A DNA stretch of 64,000 nucleotides, from positions 165,416 through 229,415 of the forward strand of contig NZ_FOOX01000006.1 of the NCBI RefSeq assembly GCF_900113335.1. The letters are read 5' to 3'. Positions 35,885 to 42,910 of this stretch are shown one piece after another; position 1 is the first letter of the stretch; the number at the start of each line of letters is the position of its first letter. The notes under the pieces were generated by a model, which saw only the letters and a list, made by a program, of their open reading frames with translations, was not told the origin of the DNA and made no database searches. This DNA is from Desulfotruncus arcticus DSM 17038 (GTDB lineage: Bacteria > Bacillota > Desulfotomaculia > Desulfotomaculales > Desulfallaceae). The position numbers were made by a program, and so were the translations under genes.

Positions 35885-35913
35885 ATTATACAATATGTTA
35901 TTTTTACATTCAA
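35885..35913 (-). promoter_or_regulatory. Promoter for the third importer operon
   Basis: On the minus strand TTGAAT (35913-35908), a 17-nt spacer and a perfect TATAAT (35890-35885). Transcription would pass through leader element E. Confidence 0.65.
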
Positions 35914-35949
35914 CAATTAAATCAAACAATTACTGACATCTAATAATTA

Positions 35950-35978
35950 TTGACATATATTTGTAAATGATGTAACAT
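35950..35978 (+). promoter_or_regulatory. Promoter for leader element F / fmdE
   Basis: TTGACA (35950-35955), a 17-nt spacer ending AATGATG, and TAACAT (35973-35978). The same arrangement, including AATGATGTAACAT, occurs upstream of element H at 39041-39069. Confidence 0.7.
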
Positions 35979-36026
35979 GATTTACAACTTAACTAAAAAG
36001 AATTATGGCTAACCATTGTAAAAAGC

Positions 36027-36079
36027 GCCACGAAGGTGCGTTACCCTGCTAAAAGGGAATGCTTGTCGTGGCTTTTTTT
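36027..36079 (+). promoter_or_regulatory. CCACGAAGGTG leader element F (upstream of fmdE)
   Basis: GCCACGA (36027-36033) pairs with TCGTGGC (36066-36072), followed by seven T residues. The inner hairpin pairs CCCT with AGGG. It lies 49 nt after the -10 and 58 nt before the fmdE start. Confidence 0.65.
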
Positions 36080-36136
36080 ATTGCATGGAGACTGGAACAC
36101 ACATAAAAATAAAACTTTCTTGCGAGGAGTGGTAGT

Positions 36137-36748
36137 ATGTGCATGGAAAAAACCCCCTGGGAAAAGTCAGTTGAATTCCACGGACACTCTTGCCCGGGTT
36201 TGGCAGTGGGTTACCGCGTGGCAGGCTTAGCGCTTAGAAAATTAAATGAATACCGCGCTGCTGATGAGGAATTGATAGCCATTGTGGAAAATGACGCTTG
36301 CGGCGTGGATGCCATTATGCTGCTGACGGGGTGCACTCTGGGCAAAGGCAATTTGATTTACCGGGATCACGGCAAGCAGGTTTATACTTTTGGCAGCCGT
36401 AACAGTAACAGGGCGCTTAGAATATCGGTAAATGGTGCGGTTTTACACAGGCAGGACCCGGTCGCTGCCGGACTGCGCAAGAAAGTTTTCGGAGGCACCG
36501 CCACAGCTGAAGAAACCAAGAAGTACTACGATTATCAAGCTTCCAGAACTGATCAGATACTGAATATGCCGGAGGAAGATTTTTGCGTAGCGGAGGAAAT
36601 TGCTTTTAAGATGCCTGATAAAGCCCGGATTTTCAATTCCGTGCAGTGCGGCTCCTGCGGTGAATATGTTATGGAGTCCCGTGCCAGGGTGAAAGACGGT
36701 CAGCCCGTTTGTATTCCCTGCTCTGATAACTATAGCCGTGGTTGGTGA
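36137..36748 (+). CDS. FmdE-family protein with C-terminal zinc finger
   Basis: 203 residues. The N-terminal FHGHSCPGLAVGYRVAG is the FmdE (formylmethanofuran dehydrogenase subunit E) motif with His and Cys ligands; AIVENDACGVDAIMLLTGCTLGKGNLIYRDHGK completes the domain. The C-terminus has CGSCGEYVMESRARVKDGQPVCIPC-type residues, a treble-clef zinc finger (CxxC...CxxC). Archaeal FmdE is associated with molybdenum/tungsten formylmethanofuran dehydrogenase, but such proteins are common in anaerobes that lack that pathway and are thought to bind metal. GAGGAG lies 7 nt before the ATG; leader element F precedes it. Confidence 0.85.
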   Translation: MCMEKTPWEKSVEFHGHSCPGLAVGYRVAGLALRKLNEYRAADEELIAIVENDACGVDAIMLLTGCTLGKGNLIYRDHGKQVYTFGSRNSNRALRISVNGAVLHRQDPVAAGLRKKVFGGTATAEETKKYYDYQASRTDQILNMPEEDFCVAEEIAFKMPDKARIFNSVQCGSCGEYVMESRARVKDGQPVCIPCSDNYSRGW

Positions 36749-36790
36749 GCCAGAACACACCCAAATTGATTTACATTAAACCGAAAACCA

Positions 36791-36821
36791 GAAAGGGGAA
36801 CCCGGTGTGGTTCCCCCTTTC
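36791..36821 (+). terminator. Possible terminator of fmdE
   Basis: GAAAGGGGAACC pairs with GGTTCCCCCTTTC with one bulge. The following T content is low (CTACGATCCTTTCT), so termination may be weak. Confidence 0.45.
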
Positions 36822-36888
36822 TACGATCCTTTCTACGATGATAGTTCTAAATTGTTTGCCATTTTGCATAAATCACCCGATTATCGCT

Positions 36889-37503
36889 TTAGTCCGGACT
36901 ATTGTTGCTTTTACTGATAAACATTTCTTTATAATCAGCGTACCTGCCCGCATAAACCGGCCGGGTAAACCGTATTCCCTTCTCTCCGAGCATGGCGGAC
37001 AGCGGCTCGGCCCGTTCATAATCCATTTCTCCCGCTTCATTGAAAAAGTCATCGTTTCCTTCCAGATGCACTACCCGTCCAATAATCAGAGCATATTTTT
37101 CCCGGGTGATCTCTTCTAATAGCTTGCATTCCGCCCAGGCCAGGCATCCTTCAACCCCCGGTGCTTTTACCATACTCGAATGACGCGGTTTTAAATCAGC
37201 CTGTTCAAATTCATCAACTTCAGGTGCAAAATTTTTAGAACAACTCATCACTGCTTCAGCCATCCGGGCCGGGGGTATATTGATAACAAACTCCCTGGTT
37301 TGTCGGATATTATATAATGTGTCCCGCTTGATCCATGAAGCCAGGATTACATCCTCCAAGGGGCGCAGAATTGGTGTAACATTGGACCAAGGAGCAATAT
37401 TGCGCACTCCATCCGCTGATAATGTGGATATTAAAACCACTGGCAGCGGTAATATTTGTTCCCTTTGACGTGGTTTTAACAGCACCGCAAACCATCCCCT
37501 CAT
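36889..37503 (-). CDS. Flavin reductase-like (DIM6/NTAB) FMN-binding protein
   Basis: 204 residues with the flavin-reductase split-barrel pattern: PLPVVLISTLSADGVRNIAPWSNVTPIL at the N-terminus (FMN-phosphate loop), TREFVINIP, and EGCLAWAECKLLEEITREKYALIIGRVVHLEG. Such proteins bind FMN and act as NAD(P)H flavin reductases or flavoredoxins; flavoredoxin-type members occur in sulfate reducers. The start may be ATG 37503 or GTG 37485; GAGGGGATGG favours the GTG. It sits between the two FmdE genes on the opposite strand to the first. Confidence 0.8.
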   Translation of the reverse strand: MRGWFAVLLKPRQREQILPLPVVLISTLSADGVRNIAPWSNVTPILRPLEDVILASWIKRDTLYNIRQTREFVINIPPARMAEAVMSCSKNFAPEVDEFEQADLKPRHSSMVKAPGVEGCLAWAECKLLEEITREKYALIIGRVVHLEGNDDFFNEAGEMDYERAEPLSAMLGEKGIRFTRPVYAGRYADYKEMFISKSNNSPD

Positions 37504-37546
37504 AATCTTTTTACCAATCAGCGTCTAATTACAGTGCGGTAAAGGT

Positions 37547-38689
37547 CTATTCACCATTTTCTACAACTCCGAGGCGCACCAGCGGGTCAACACCTGCCGC
37601 CTGCAGTGCCTCAAGTTCACTGGCGCTGCTGATTTTAAACTGTTTGATGGTCGAAACCATGATTTCAGGGCGGTCAACGTAGTCCATCATAGACAGGGCG
37701 GTTTTAATTTTAACAAAAGGACCGGTCATATTGCTCGTCCCCGCCAATTCGTTGGCCTTATCGAAGTCAAACCCCAGCACCAGCCCGTCGCCGGTAGCGG
37801 TTTGCTCGTTCCAGCGGATGAACAACCCGGCTACGTTTTTAGCGCTTCCCGGCAGCATTGCCAGTTGATCGCCGGTCAGTGCTTTGACGTACATGCCTTT
37901 TTTACCTACAGTCGCATCAAGTATGACCTGAAAAGCATCATCTTTGCACCAGGATGGGCAGGCGATAATCTTATATGATTGTCCGGCCTGTAATGGTAAA
38001 TGTTTATCCAGGTACTTGATAATTAAATAACCACTGTTTACACCGGGGCAGATATGATTATGAAATTGAGCCGCCCGCAGAAAATCATAGGTGCAATTGG
38101 GGTTAGACCATATTTGGGCAATGCCGATGAGGCTGAACTCATTCCCGCCAAATACTTTACTGCTTATTTTAGCGTTCCAGGCTTCGTTATTTGTCAGCAA
38201 ACCGTTTAGTTCAATGTTTTCCTCGGCTATAACGGTGAATATTTTTTCACTGGCAAGAGTTTCTAAATCAGTAGGGTATTTGTTCAGTACGGTATTGTTT
38301 GCCTCCAGGTACAGCATCTCATTGGTAGCTTTATTAAAGAACGCGAACCACAAAGGCATGTTTTTAGCTCGCTGTACTAACAGCAGATTGCTGTTGCCTA
38401 TGGTGCAGCCGCTTACAGCCGCTAAACCGTCAACGCATTTCTCCGTTGTTTGCCCGCCAATAACGGCACAACCGGCATTGGTCATGGCCAGCACGTTTTC
38501 ATCGCCTTTATTAAAGTGCAGTTTTTCCATGGCTAAAGCCGAAGCCTTGGCGCCCAGCGCATGTTGGACAGTTATATTTTTGGTGCCGGTATAAGCCTCA
38601 ATGTCATCCGTTATTCCCGCGGCCCAAACAGTTCCCGGGATAAAAATCAACAGCAGCATTACCGCCAGGACGGTCCTTGTTTTTCTCAT
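37547..38689 (-). CDS. Exported FmdE-family protein
   Basis: About 380 residues from ATG 38689. A signal peptide (RKTRTVLAVMLLLIFIPGTVWA) leads to a predicted cleavage after AWA-like residues. The FmdE motif FHNHICPGVNSGYLIIKYL lies near residue 215, followed by CPSWCKDDAFQVILDATVGKKG; an N-terminal half with TNAGCAVIGGQTTEKCVDGLAAVSGCTIGNSNL resembles a degenerate second FmdE copy. Placement outside the membrane, under leader element G, suggests capture of metal or cofactor outside the cell. It ends with an EALQAAGVDPLVRLG helical tail. Confidence 0.82.
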   Translation of the reverse strand: MRKTRTVLAVMLLLIFIPGTVWAAGITDDIEAYTGTKNITVQHALGAKASALAMEKLHFNKGDENVLAMTNAGCAVIGGQTTEKCVDGLAAVSGCTIGNSNLLLVQRAKNMPLWFAFFNKATNEMLYLEANNTVLNKYPTDLETLASEKIFTVIAEENIELNGLLTNNEAWNAKISSKVFGGNEFSLIGIAQIWSNPNCTYDFLRAAQFHNHICPGVNSGYLIIKYLDKHLPLQAGQSYKIIACPSWCKDDAFQVILDATVGKKGMYVKALTGDQLAMLPGSAKNVAGLFIRWNEQTATGDGLVLGFDFDKANELAGTSNMTGPFVKIKTALSMMDYVDRPEIMVSTIKQFKISSASELEALQAAGVDPLVRLGVVENGE

Positions 38690-38806
38690 TTTACTACACG
38701 CCCTTTCTAATGGATTCATACAGTACAACAGATTACCACCTACTTACAGACTAATACTTGCCCGTGAATGCGAATCGTTTTTCAACCACCTCCCGCTCAT
38801 CACTAC

Positions 38807-38862
38807 AAAAAAAGCCACGAAGTCTTTCCCCTGCTTTCGAGAGGTTTAATAAGCTTCGTGGC
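38807..38862 (-). promoter_or_regulatory. CCACGAAGCTT leader element G (exported FmdE gene)
   Basis: On the minus strand GCCACGAAG pairs perfectly over 9 bp with CTTCGTGGC, followed by seven T residues. Here the usual GGT is GCT. An inner CCTCTCGAAAGCAGGGG forms an imperfect hairpin. 118 nt upstream of the gene start. Confidence 0.62.
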
Positions 38863-38894
38863 ATTATTAATAACATATTGAATTTTTTTCATAA

Positions 38895-38913
38895 CTGTTT
38901 GTCGGACAAACAG
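38895..38913. promoter_or_regulatory. Palindromic operator candidate CTGTTTGT-N3-ACAAACAG
   Basis: An 8-bp perfect inverted repeat with a 3-nt centre, just downstream of the -10 of the exported-FmdE promoter and upstream of leader element G. It could bind a dimeric repressor or form a short hairpin in the leader. Confidence 0.4.
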
Positions 38914-38924
38914 CTTTGCAAGTT

Positions 38925-38953
38925 ATCTTAACACTTTATGATTGAATTGTCTA
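38925..38953 (-). promoter_or_regulatory. Promoter for the exported FmdE gene
   Basis: On the minus strand TAGACA (38953-38948), a 17-nt spacer and TAAGAT (38930-38925). Leader element G lies 63 nt downstream. Confidence 0.55.
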
Positions 38954-39040
38954 TACACAATTGTCTAGGCTTTTAATATCTTCCAGAGCAACAACCGATT
39001 ACTTGCATTCCTTGCGTGCAATGATTAAACCAGATAATTG

Positions 39041-39069
39041 TTGACAAATATTCATTAATGATGTAACAT
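39041..39069 (+). promoter_or_regulatory. Promoter for orphan leader elements H-I
   Basis: TTGACA (39041-39046), a 17-nt spacer ending TTAATGATG, and TAACAT (39064-39069), nearly identical in layout to the fmdE promoter at 35950-35978. Confidence 0.65.
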
Positions 39070-39101
39070 AACTTAACAATCAAATTATAGAAGATTTAAG
39101 C

Positions 39102-39153
39102 GCCACGAAGGTGTGTTTCCCTATAATAACAGGAAATGCGTTTCGTGGCTTTA
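39102..39153 (+). promoter_or_regulatory. CCACGAAGGTG leader element H (orphan tandem, first)
   Basis: GCCACGAA (39102-39109) pairs perfectly over 8 bp with TTCGTGGC (39142-39149). The T-run is interrupted (TTTATATTT), as in element B. Inner hairpin pairs TTCC with GGAA. Confidence 0.6.
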
Positions 39154-39269
39154 TATTTGGCGGCTTAATTGTTGCGCACAACGGGACATACAGGAGATTA
39201 ATAAACTCAACTGAAAAGTTGTTATGACCACAAGCCGCAAAAGTTATTTAAAGTTATTAGCTTAAAAGT

Positions 39270-39324
39270 ATGCCATGAAGGTACATTGTCTTGCCGAAGC
39301 AGATATTACCAGCATGGCATTTTT
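39270..39324 (+). promoter_or_regulatory. CCATGAAGGTA leader element I (orphan tandem, second)
   Basis: ATGCCATG (39270-39277) pairs perfectly with CATGGCAT (39313-39320), followed by TTTTT. GAAGGTA is retained although it does not pair within P1. The pair H-I repeats the type order of B-C (CCACGAAGGTG then CCATGAAGGTA), but no plus-strand gene follows before 40503. Confidence 0.6.
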
Positions 39325-39570
39325 AATTAGTCACGAGGCCTTGGCATAGCCTCTGACCTCCAAAAATTTGCTGCCGGTTTTGACATGCACCGGACAGCAA
39401 AAATTCTCCTTTCGACCAGCGGCGCAGCGGGTTTACTGCCTTTCCCCTAAAACGGCCCCGCGCGCCGGGGTCTTCTTTTTTGAAACAAATAGGTAAATTA
39501 TTGCGGATAACAAGCCAAAAGAGTAAAAAATGAAAAATATCAGGTATTGCATTTTGTTTGCATATTTTCA
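39325..39570. other. Gene-free segment after the orphan elements
   Basis: Contains a hairpin (TTGCTGCCGGT at about 39369 with ACCGGACAGCAA), and a terminator-like stem CCCCG-N5-CGGGG at 39456-39470 followed on the plus strand by TCTTCTTTTTT. No reading frame that I can support; probably the site of a lost gene. Confidence 0.4.
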
Positions 39571-40308
39571 TCATGATTTTTTCCTGTACCAATATCTATA
39601 AGCTTCCGTAAATCCTAATTTATCATATAGTTTTTCAGCAGGCAGATTACCTACAACCACCTGCAAATATGCCGTATTAACACCCTTATTAGCAGCAGTA
39701 TTTAAAATGCCGTCAATAATATCCTGACCATATCCCTTACCTCTGTAGTTCTTATCAACTACAATGTCAAATATCCCCACATGACATCTCTCGATTACAC
39801 CTAAACCACAACCTATTATATTTTCTTCGATTTTCTTGCTTACATATATTACTTCCCCCACAATGTTATCCATTATTTGTTTTGCGCTCAATTGATCCCT
39901 TGTGTTTGCAATGTTTGAACACTTGACAAAACCATCAAACCAATCATTGTTAAGATTTTTCTCAATACATACATCTTCAGGTTTCCTGCGACTATATCGG
40001 CTCATTTTTAAAACCCGGACAGAAGTCTCATCAAGCTTTGCATAGCCTTTTTTCTTCAAATTACTATCAATATCTTTCGGGAAACTACCCAGTGTCAACT
40101 TAAAAACCACCGGTAGATTTTGGCGCATATATTTTGTTTCGCAGCATGCTATCTTTTGATCAAGCGGAATTGTAGAGTTATACAGCGGGTTGATAGAATT
40201 GGCCCTTTTGGTGTAACCATCAGCGAATCTCAACACCCAACCATCATACAAATTTGTTTGAAAAGCCGGCCATGCATTCATGGATAATTCTTCAATTGTT
40301 TTTATCAC
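39571..40308 (-). CDS. GNAT-family N-acetyltransferase
   Basis: 245 residues. The C-terminal half holds the GNAT acetyl-CoA site: GIFDIVVDKNYRGKGYGQDIIDGIL (motif A, with RGKGYG) and LQVVVGNLPAEKLYDKLGFTEAYRYWYR (motif B). The N-terminal 120 residues (WPAFQTNLYDGWVLRFADGYTKRANSINPLY) are typical of a two-lobed GNAT subfamily in Firmicutes. AT-richer than its neighbours, so possibly acquired. Substrate unknown. Confidence 0.85.
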   Translation of the reverse strand: MIKTIEELSMNAWPAFQTNLYDGWVLRFADGYTKRANSINPLYNSTIPLDQKIACCETKYMRQNLPVVFKLTLGSFPKDIDSNLKKKGYAKLDETSVRVLKMSRYSRRKPEDVCIEKNLNNDWFDGFVKCSNIANTRDQLSAKQIMDNIVGEVIYVSKKIEENIIGCGLGVIERCHVGIFDIVVDKNYRGKGYGQDIIDGILNTAANKGVNTAYLQVVVGNLPAEKLYDKLGFTEAYRYWYRKKS

Positions 40309-40373
40309 TGTTTATTCCTCACTTAATTTATAACCTTCACCAATTTGCTTTTAACCTAAGTTAGTTGTATTTT

Positions 40374-40409
40374 ATGCCAAGGCAAGCAAGAAGAAAAGTA
40401 AGACGCTAA
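40374..40409 (+). pseudogene. Possible 5' remnant of a REP-type (Y1) transposase
   Basis: An 11-codon ORF, MPRQARRKVRR, matches the common N-terminus of REP-associated Y1 transposases (MPRQAR.K) and then stops. It shares nucleotide sequence with the ORF at 11781. The rest of 40309-40502 holds the likely promoter of the next gene. Confidence 0.3.
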
Positions 40410-40502
40410 ATATTTCCACTAAATTAATAAATCTCTTTTAAAGAATTCTATTTATGGTATATAATAACAATAAGGATAAGCATTTGAAAAGAGGTAACCG
40501 GC

Positions 40503-40739
40503 ATGAGCATTGAGCGTGTGAAAATGAAATACGAGGAAGAGTTGCTGCAATTGCCCAATGTCACGGGTATAGGTATTGGGGAGAAGGCGGGAAAAAAGGT
40601 CATTAAGATCCTTGTAACACACAAGCTGCCGGAGTCCGCTTTAAGGCCAAGGGATATTATCCCGAAAATGTTAGATGGATACAAAACCGATGTTTATGAA
40701 ATAGGCGTTGTGAGAATGCAAACCCTAAATAATCAATAG
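40503..40739 (+). CDS. Small stand-alone N-domain related to the adjacent protease
   Basis: 78 residues with AGAGGT 8 nt before the ATG. LPNVTGIGIGEKAGKKVIKILVTHKLPESALRPRDIIP then GYKTDVYEIG is clearly homologous to residues 28-95 of the next gene (ANVVGMGVGVKWK ... VVLVTHKVPKDQLSESDLVP ... MQTDVLAIG). Such domains precede the catalytic domain in this trypsin-like family. As a free protein it may act as an inhibitor, chaperone or adaptor for the protease 24 nt downstream. Confidence 0.75.
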   Translation: MSIERVKMKYEEELLQLPNVTGIGIGEKAGKKVIKILVTHKLPESALRPRDIIPKMLDGYKTDVYEIGVVRMQTLNNQ

Positions 40740-40763
40740 ACTAATAACGAAGGAGGCTGACTT

Positions 40764-41813
40764 ATGTATAAAGATGAAACCAAAATGTTGTTGAAAGCGG
40801 AGGAACTTGCTGATGTGCAAAAGGCACACAGTAATGTTGTCGGAGAATTTCTGGAGCCCCAAAGGCGACCTGCCAATGTCGTCGGTATGGGAGTTGGAGT
40901 TAAGTGGAAGAGCGGCCGGCCCACGGGTGAGCCGGCTCTGGTTGTGCTGGTGACCCATAAGGTGCCCAAGGACCAGTTGAGCGAATCTGACCTGGTGCCG
41001 TTAAAATTGCAGGACATGCAAACCGATGTCCTCGCCATCGGATACCCTTTCGCCGGTGGGAGCGAGCCGCCGGAGACCGGCACGCGAACTCTTGCCGGGC
41101 GTGTCCGTCCGGCCAAAGGCGGCTACAGCGTGGGCCATTATAAAATCACAGCGGGAACTCTCGGCACCTGTGTTTACGACATCCTGCCGGAGGACTCCAA
41201 CAGCCCGTCCGGACAGGGGATCGGCGTCCCCTCCAAATACTACATTCTCAGCAACAATCACGTGCTGGCCAACAGCAACGACGCCTCTATAGGTGATCCC
41301 ATTCTCCAGCCGGGCCCGTACGACGGAGGAGTTGACCCGGCAGACAGAATCGCCGCTTTGAGCCGCTTTATCCCCATCACCTTTTACCCGCCGGTTCCCC
41401 GGGAACAGCATAACAACCTTGTGGACGCGGCCATTGCTGAAGGGCAGTTCCACGACCTGGACAGGGAAATATATTGGATTGGTCACGTGCGGGGCTGGCG
41501 CAAGAAAGCCGATGTAAATGTGGGAACATTGATAAAAAAGACCGGACGCACCACGAATTTCACCACCGGCAGGATTACGGCGGTCAACGCCACGGTAGAT
41601 GTCGGTTACGGGGATGGAAAGGTGGCACGGTTTAAAGATCAGATTGTGACCACCGGTTTCTCAGACGGCGGTGACTCCGGCTCGCTGGTAACTACCTTGG
41701 ACAACGTTGCGGTGGGTCTGCTGTTTGCCGGCTCCTCAAGCGCGACTATTCTCAATCAAATTGAAAATGTACGTTCATTATTAAGGGTAGAGGTGGCCGA
41801 ACAGATCCTTTAA
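40764..41813 (+). CDS. Trypsin-like serine protease (S1-type, Nal1-like)
   Basis: 349 residues; GAAGGAGG lies 7 nt before the ATG. An N-terminal pro-like domain (about 25-95) precedes a chymotrypsin fold with the triad His in LSNNHVLAN (about 170), Asp in NNLVDAAIAE (about 218) and Ser in GFSDGGDSGSLV (about 305). No signal peptide, so cytoplasmic or non-classically located. It lies in a two-gene operon with the small N-domain protein and is convergent with the Fpg remnant. Confidence 0.85.
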   Translation: MYKDETKMLLKAEELADVQKAHSNVVGEFLEPQRRPANVVGMGVGVKWKSGRPTGEPALVVLVTHKVPKDQLSESDLVPLKLQDMQTDVLAIGYPFAGGSEPPETGTRTLAGRVRPAKGGYSVGHYKITAGTLGTCVYDILPEDSNSPSGQGIGVPSKYYILSNNHVLANSNDASIGDPILQPGPYDGGVDPADRIAALSRFIPITFYPPVPREQHNNLVDAAIAEGQFHDLDREIYWIGHVRGWRKKADVNVGTLIKKTGRTTNFTTGRITAVNATVDVGYGDGKVARFKDQIVTTGFSDGGDSGSLVTTLDNVAVGLLFAGSSSATILNQIENVRSLLRVEVAEQIL

Positions 41814-42061
41814 TGATTCGCCAAACAAAAAACGCTGCGTCCATGTCGTAAGGCGGGCGGGTACCAATAGCTCAAAATTCCCGGCATAATCCGGGAATTT
41901 TTTAACATTTCGATACGCTTGTCCGTCAAAATACTGATGAAATCGGCAGCAGGCATATTAAGGCACTTTTCCTGTATCACATGGAAATCTTTGATTGTTT
42001 TGTCCCTAAATTCCCTGTTCATCTGTTCGGACAACTGAAATATTTCCGGTAATTCCGGCAT
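41810..42061 (-). pseudogene. Truncated formamidopyrimidine-DNA glycosylase-like gene
   Basis: Begins MPELPEIFQLSEQMN, the catalytic N-terminal proline and glutamate of the Fpg/Nei family, and follows it through IQEKCLNMPAADF, then ends after about 83 residues in unrelated sequence. Full-length family members have about 270 residues with a C-terminal zinc finger. The 3' two-thirds are lost next to the protease gene, so it is probably inactive. Confidence 0.7.
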
Positions 42062-42099
42062 CCGTATCACCACTCCCCATATTGATATCAAGGTTCAGA

Positions 42100-42900
42100 T
42101 TACTCCCGGCAAGCTATCTCTACCGGCTTGTTATCAACCTGCGCGTAACAGTACAGACACCCGGAGGCACAGCGCATGCTGTACCAGCCGATGTCGACAC
42201 TTTCGGTACAGTTGCAAAGCCCGCGCTGTCCGGCGGCTTTTTTATCGCTGCATGGCTCGCCCTCCGGGTGCAGCCTCTGCAGCAGCGGACCATCAATACA
42301 ACTGGAGCCCGCGAAACCGGGTACGGCGCAGGTATACAGACGGCCACCGTCCTTGGCGACACATTCCGACAAGTGCCTAACGATATCGACCCTCCTGCTC
42401 TGTGGTAGAGTTATTATTTCGTAACCGTGCCGGGCAAGCCGTCGTTTTACCTTGGGGTACTCTTCCATGAATGATGTGGTGAAAGTGGTTATCCCCAGAT
42501 CCATCGCTTGCTCGATAATATTGTGGGCCACCGCAACGTTGCTGATGATTCTGTCGCCCCGGCGCAAGGCCACCAGCGGGTCTACCCGCACCCGAACCCG
42601 GTCCGGATTACCCAAAAAATCAACCAGACCGGCTAAATCCCGCAGGGTTTCCCGCCATCCCGGCACGTTTGGTTCTAACGGACTGCCCCCCAGACCGGTA
42701 ATGGTGACCTGGGCGTAAACCTGCCCGTACATCTCCAATACCCCGGCGTAAGGCCCGTTATAAATACAGCCCGGAAATTTAGTCCAGCAAACCACTGTAT
42801 GCACTTTTTCCGGCGGGTATTTGTTACGCAGCACGGGTATTAATTCTTCCGCAAACCAGCGCATATCGGTACGCCGGGACATGCTGATCACTTTCTTCAC
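42100..42900 (-). CDS. DUF1848 family radical-SAM-like protein
   Basis: 266 residues. Starts KKVISMSRRTDMRWFAEELI and contains PEKVHTVVCWTKFPG, typical of DUF1848. The cysteine motif CASGCLYCYA is at the C-terminus instead of the N-terminus, as is characteristic of this family, which is related to spore photoproduct lyase-like radical SAM enzymes. GLCNC and CSDKKAAGQRG nearby may bind a second metal site. Function unknown. Confidence 0.85.
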   Translation of the reverse strand: MKKVISMSRRTDMRWFAEELIPVLRNKYPPEKVHTVVCWTKFPGCIYNGPYAGVLEMYGQVYAQVTITGLGGSPLEPNVPGWRETLRDLAGLVDFLGNPDRVRVRVDPLVALRRGDRIISNVAVAHNIIEQAMDLGITTFTTSFMEEYPKVKRRLARHGYEIITLPQSRRVDIVRHLSECVAKDGGRLYTCAVPGFAGSSCIDGPLLQRLHPEGEPCSDKKAAGQRGLCNCTESVDIGWYSMRCASGCLYCYAQVDNKPVEIACRE

Positions 42901-42910
42901 GCCAAACCCC

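Noticed and set aside
2520..39324. Repeated CCACGAAGG elements as a CRISPR array or as simple REP/MITE repeats
   Set aside because: Copies are dispersed, have different interiors, no regular spacing and no cas genes; orientation always follows the downstream gene, and no target-site duplications are seen. Mobile-element spread cannot be fully excluded.
39323..39592. 89-codon minus-strand ORF
   Set aside because: It overlaps a terminator-like stem and the end of the GNAT gene, has no ribosome-binding site and no recognisable protein features.
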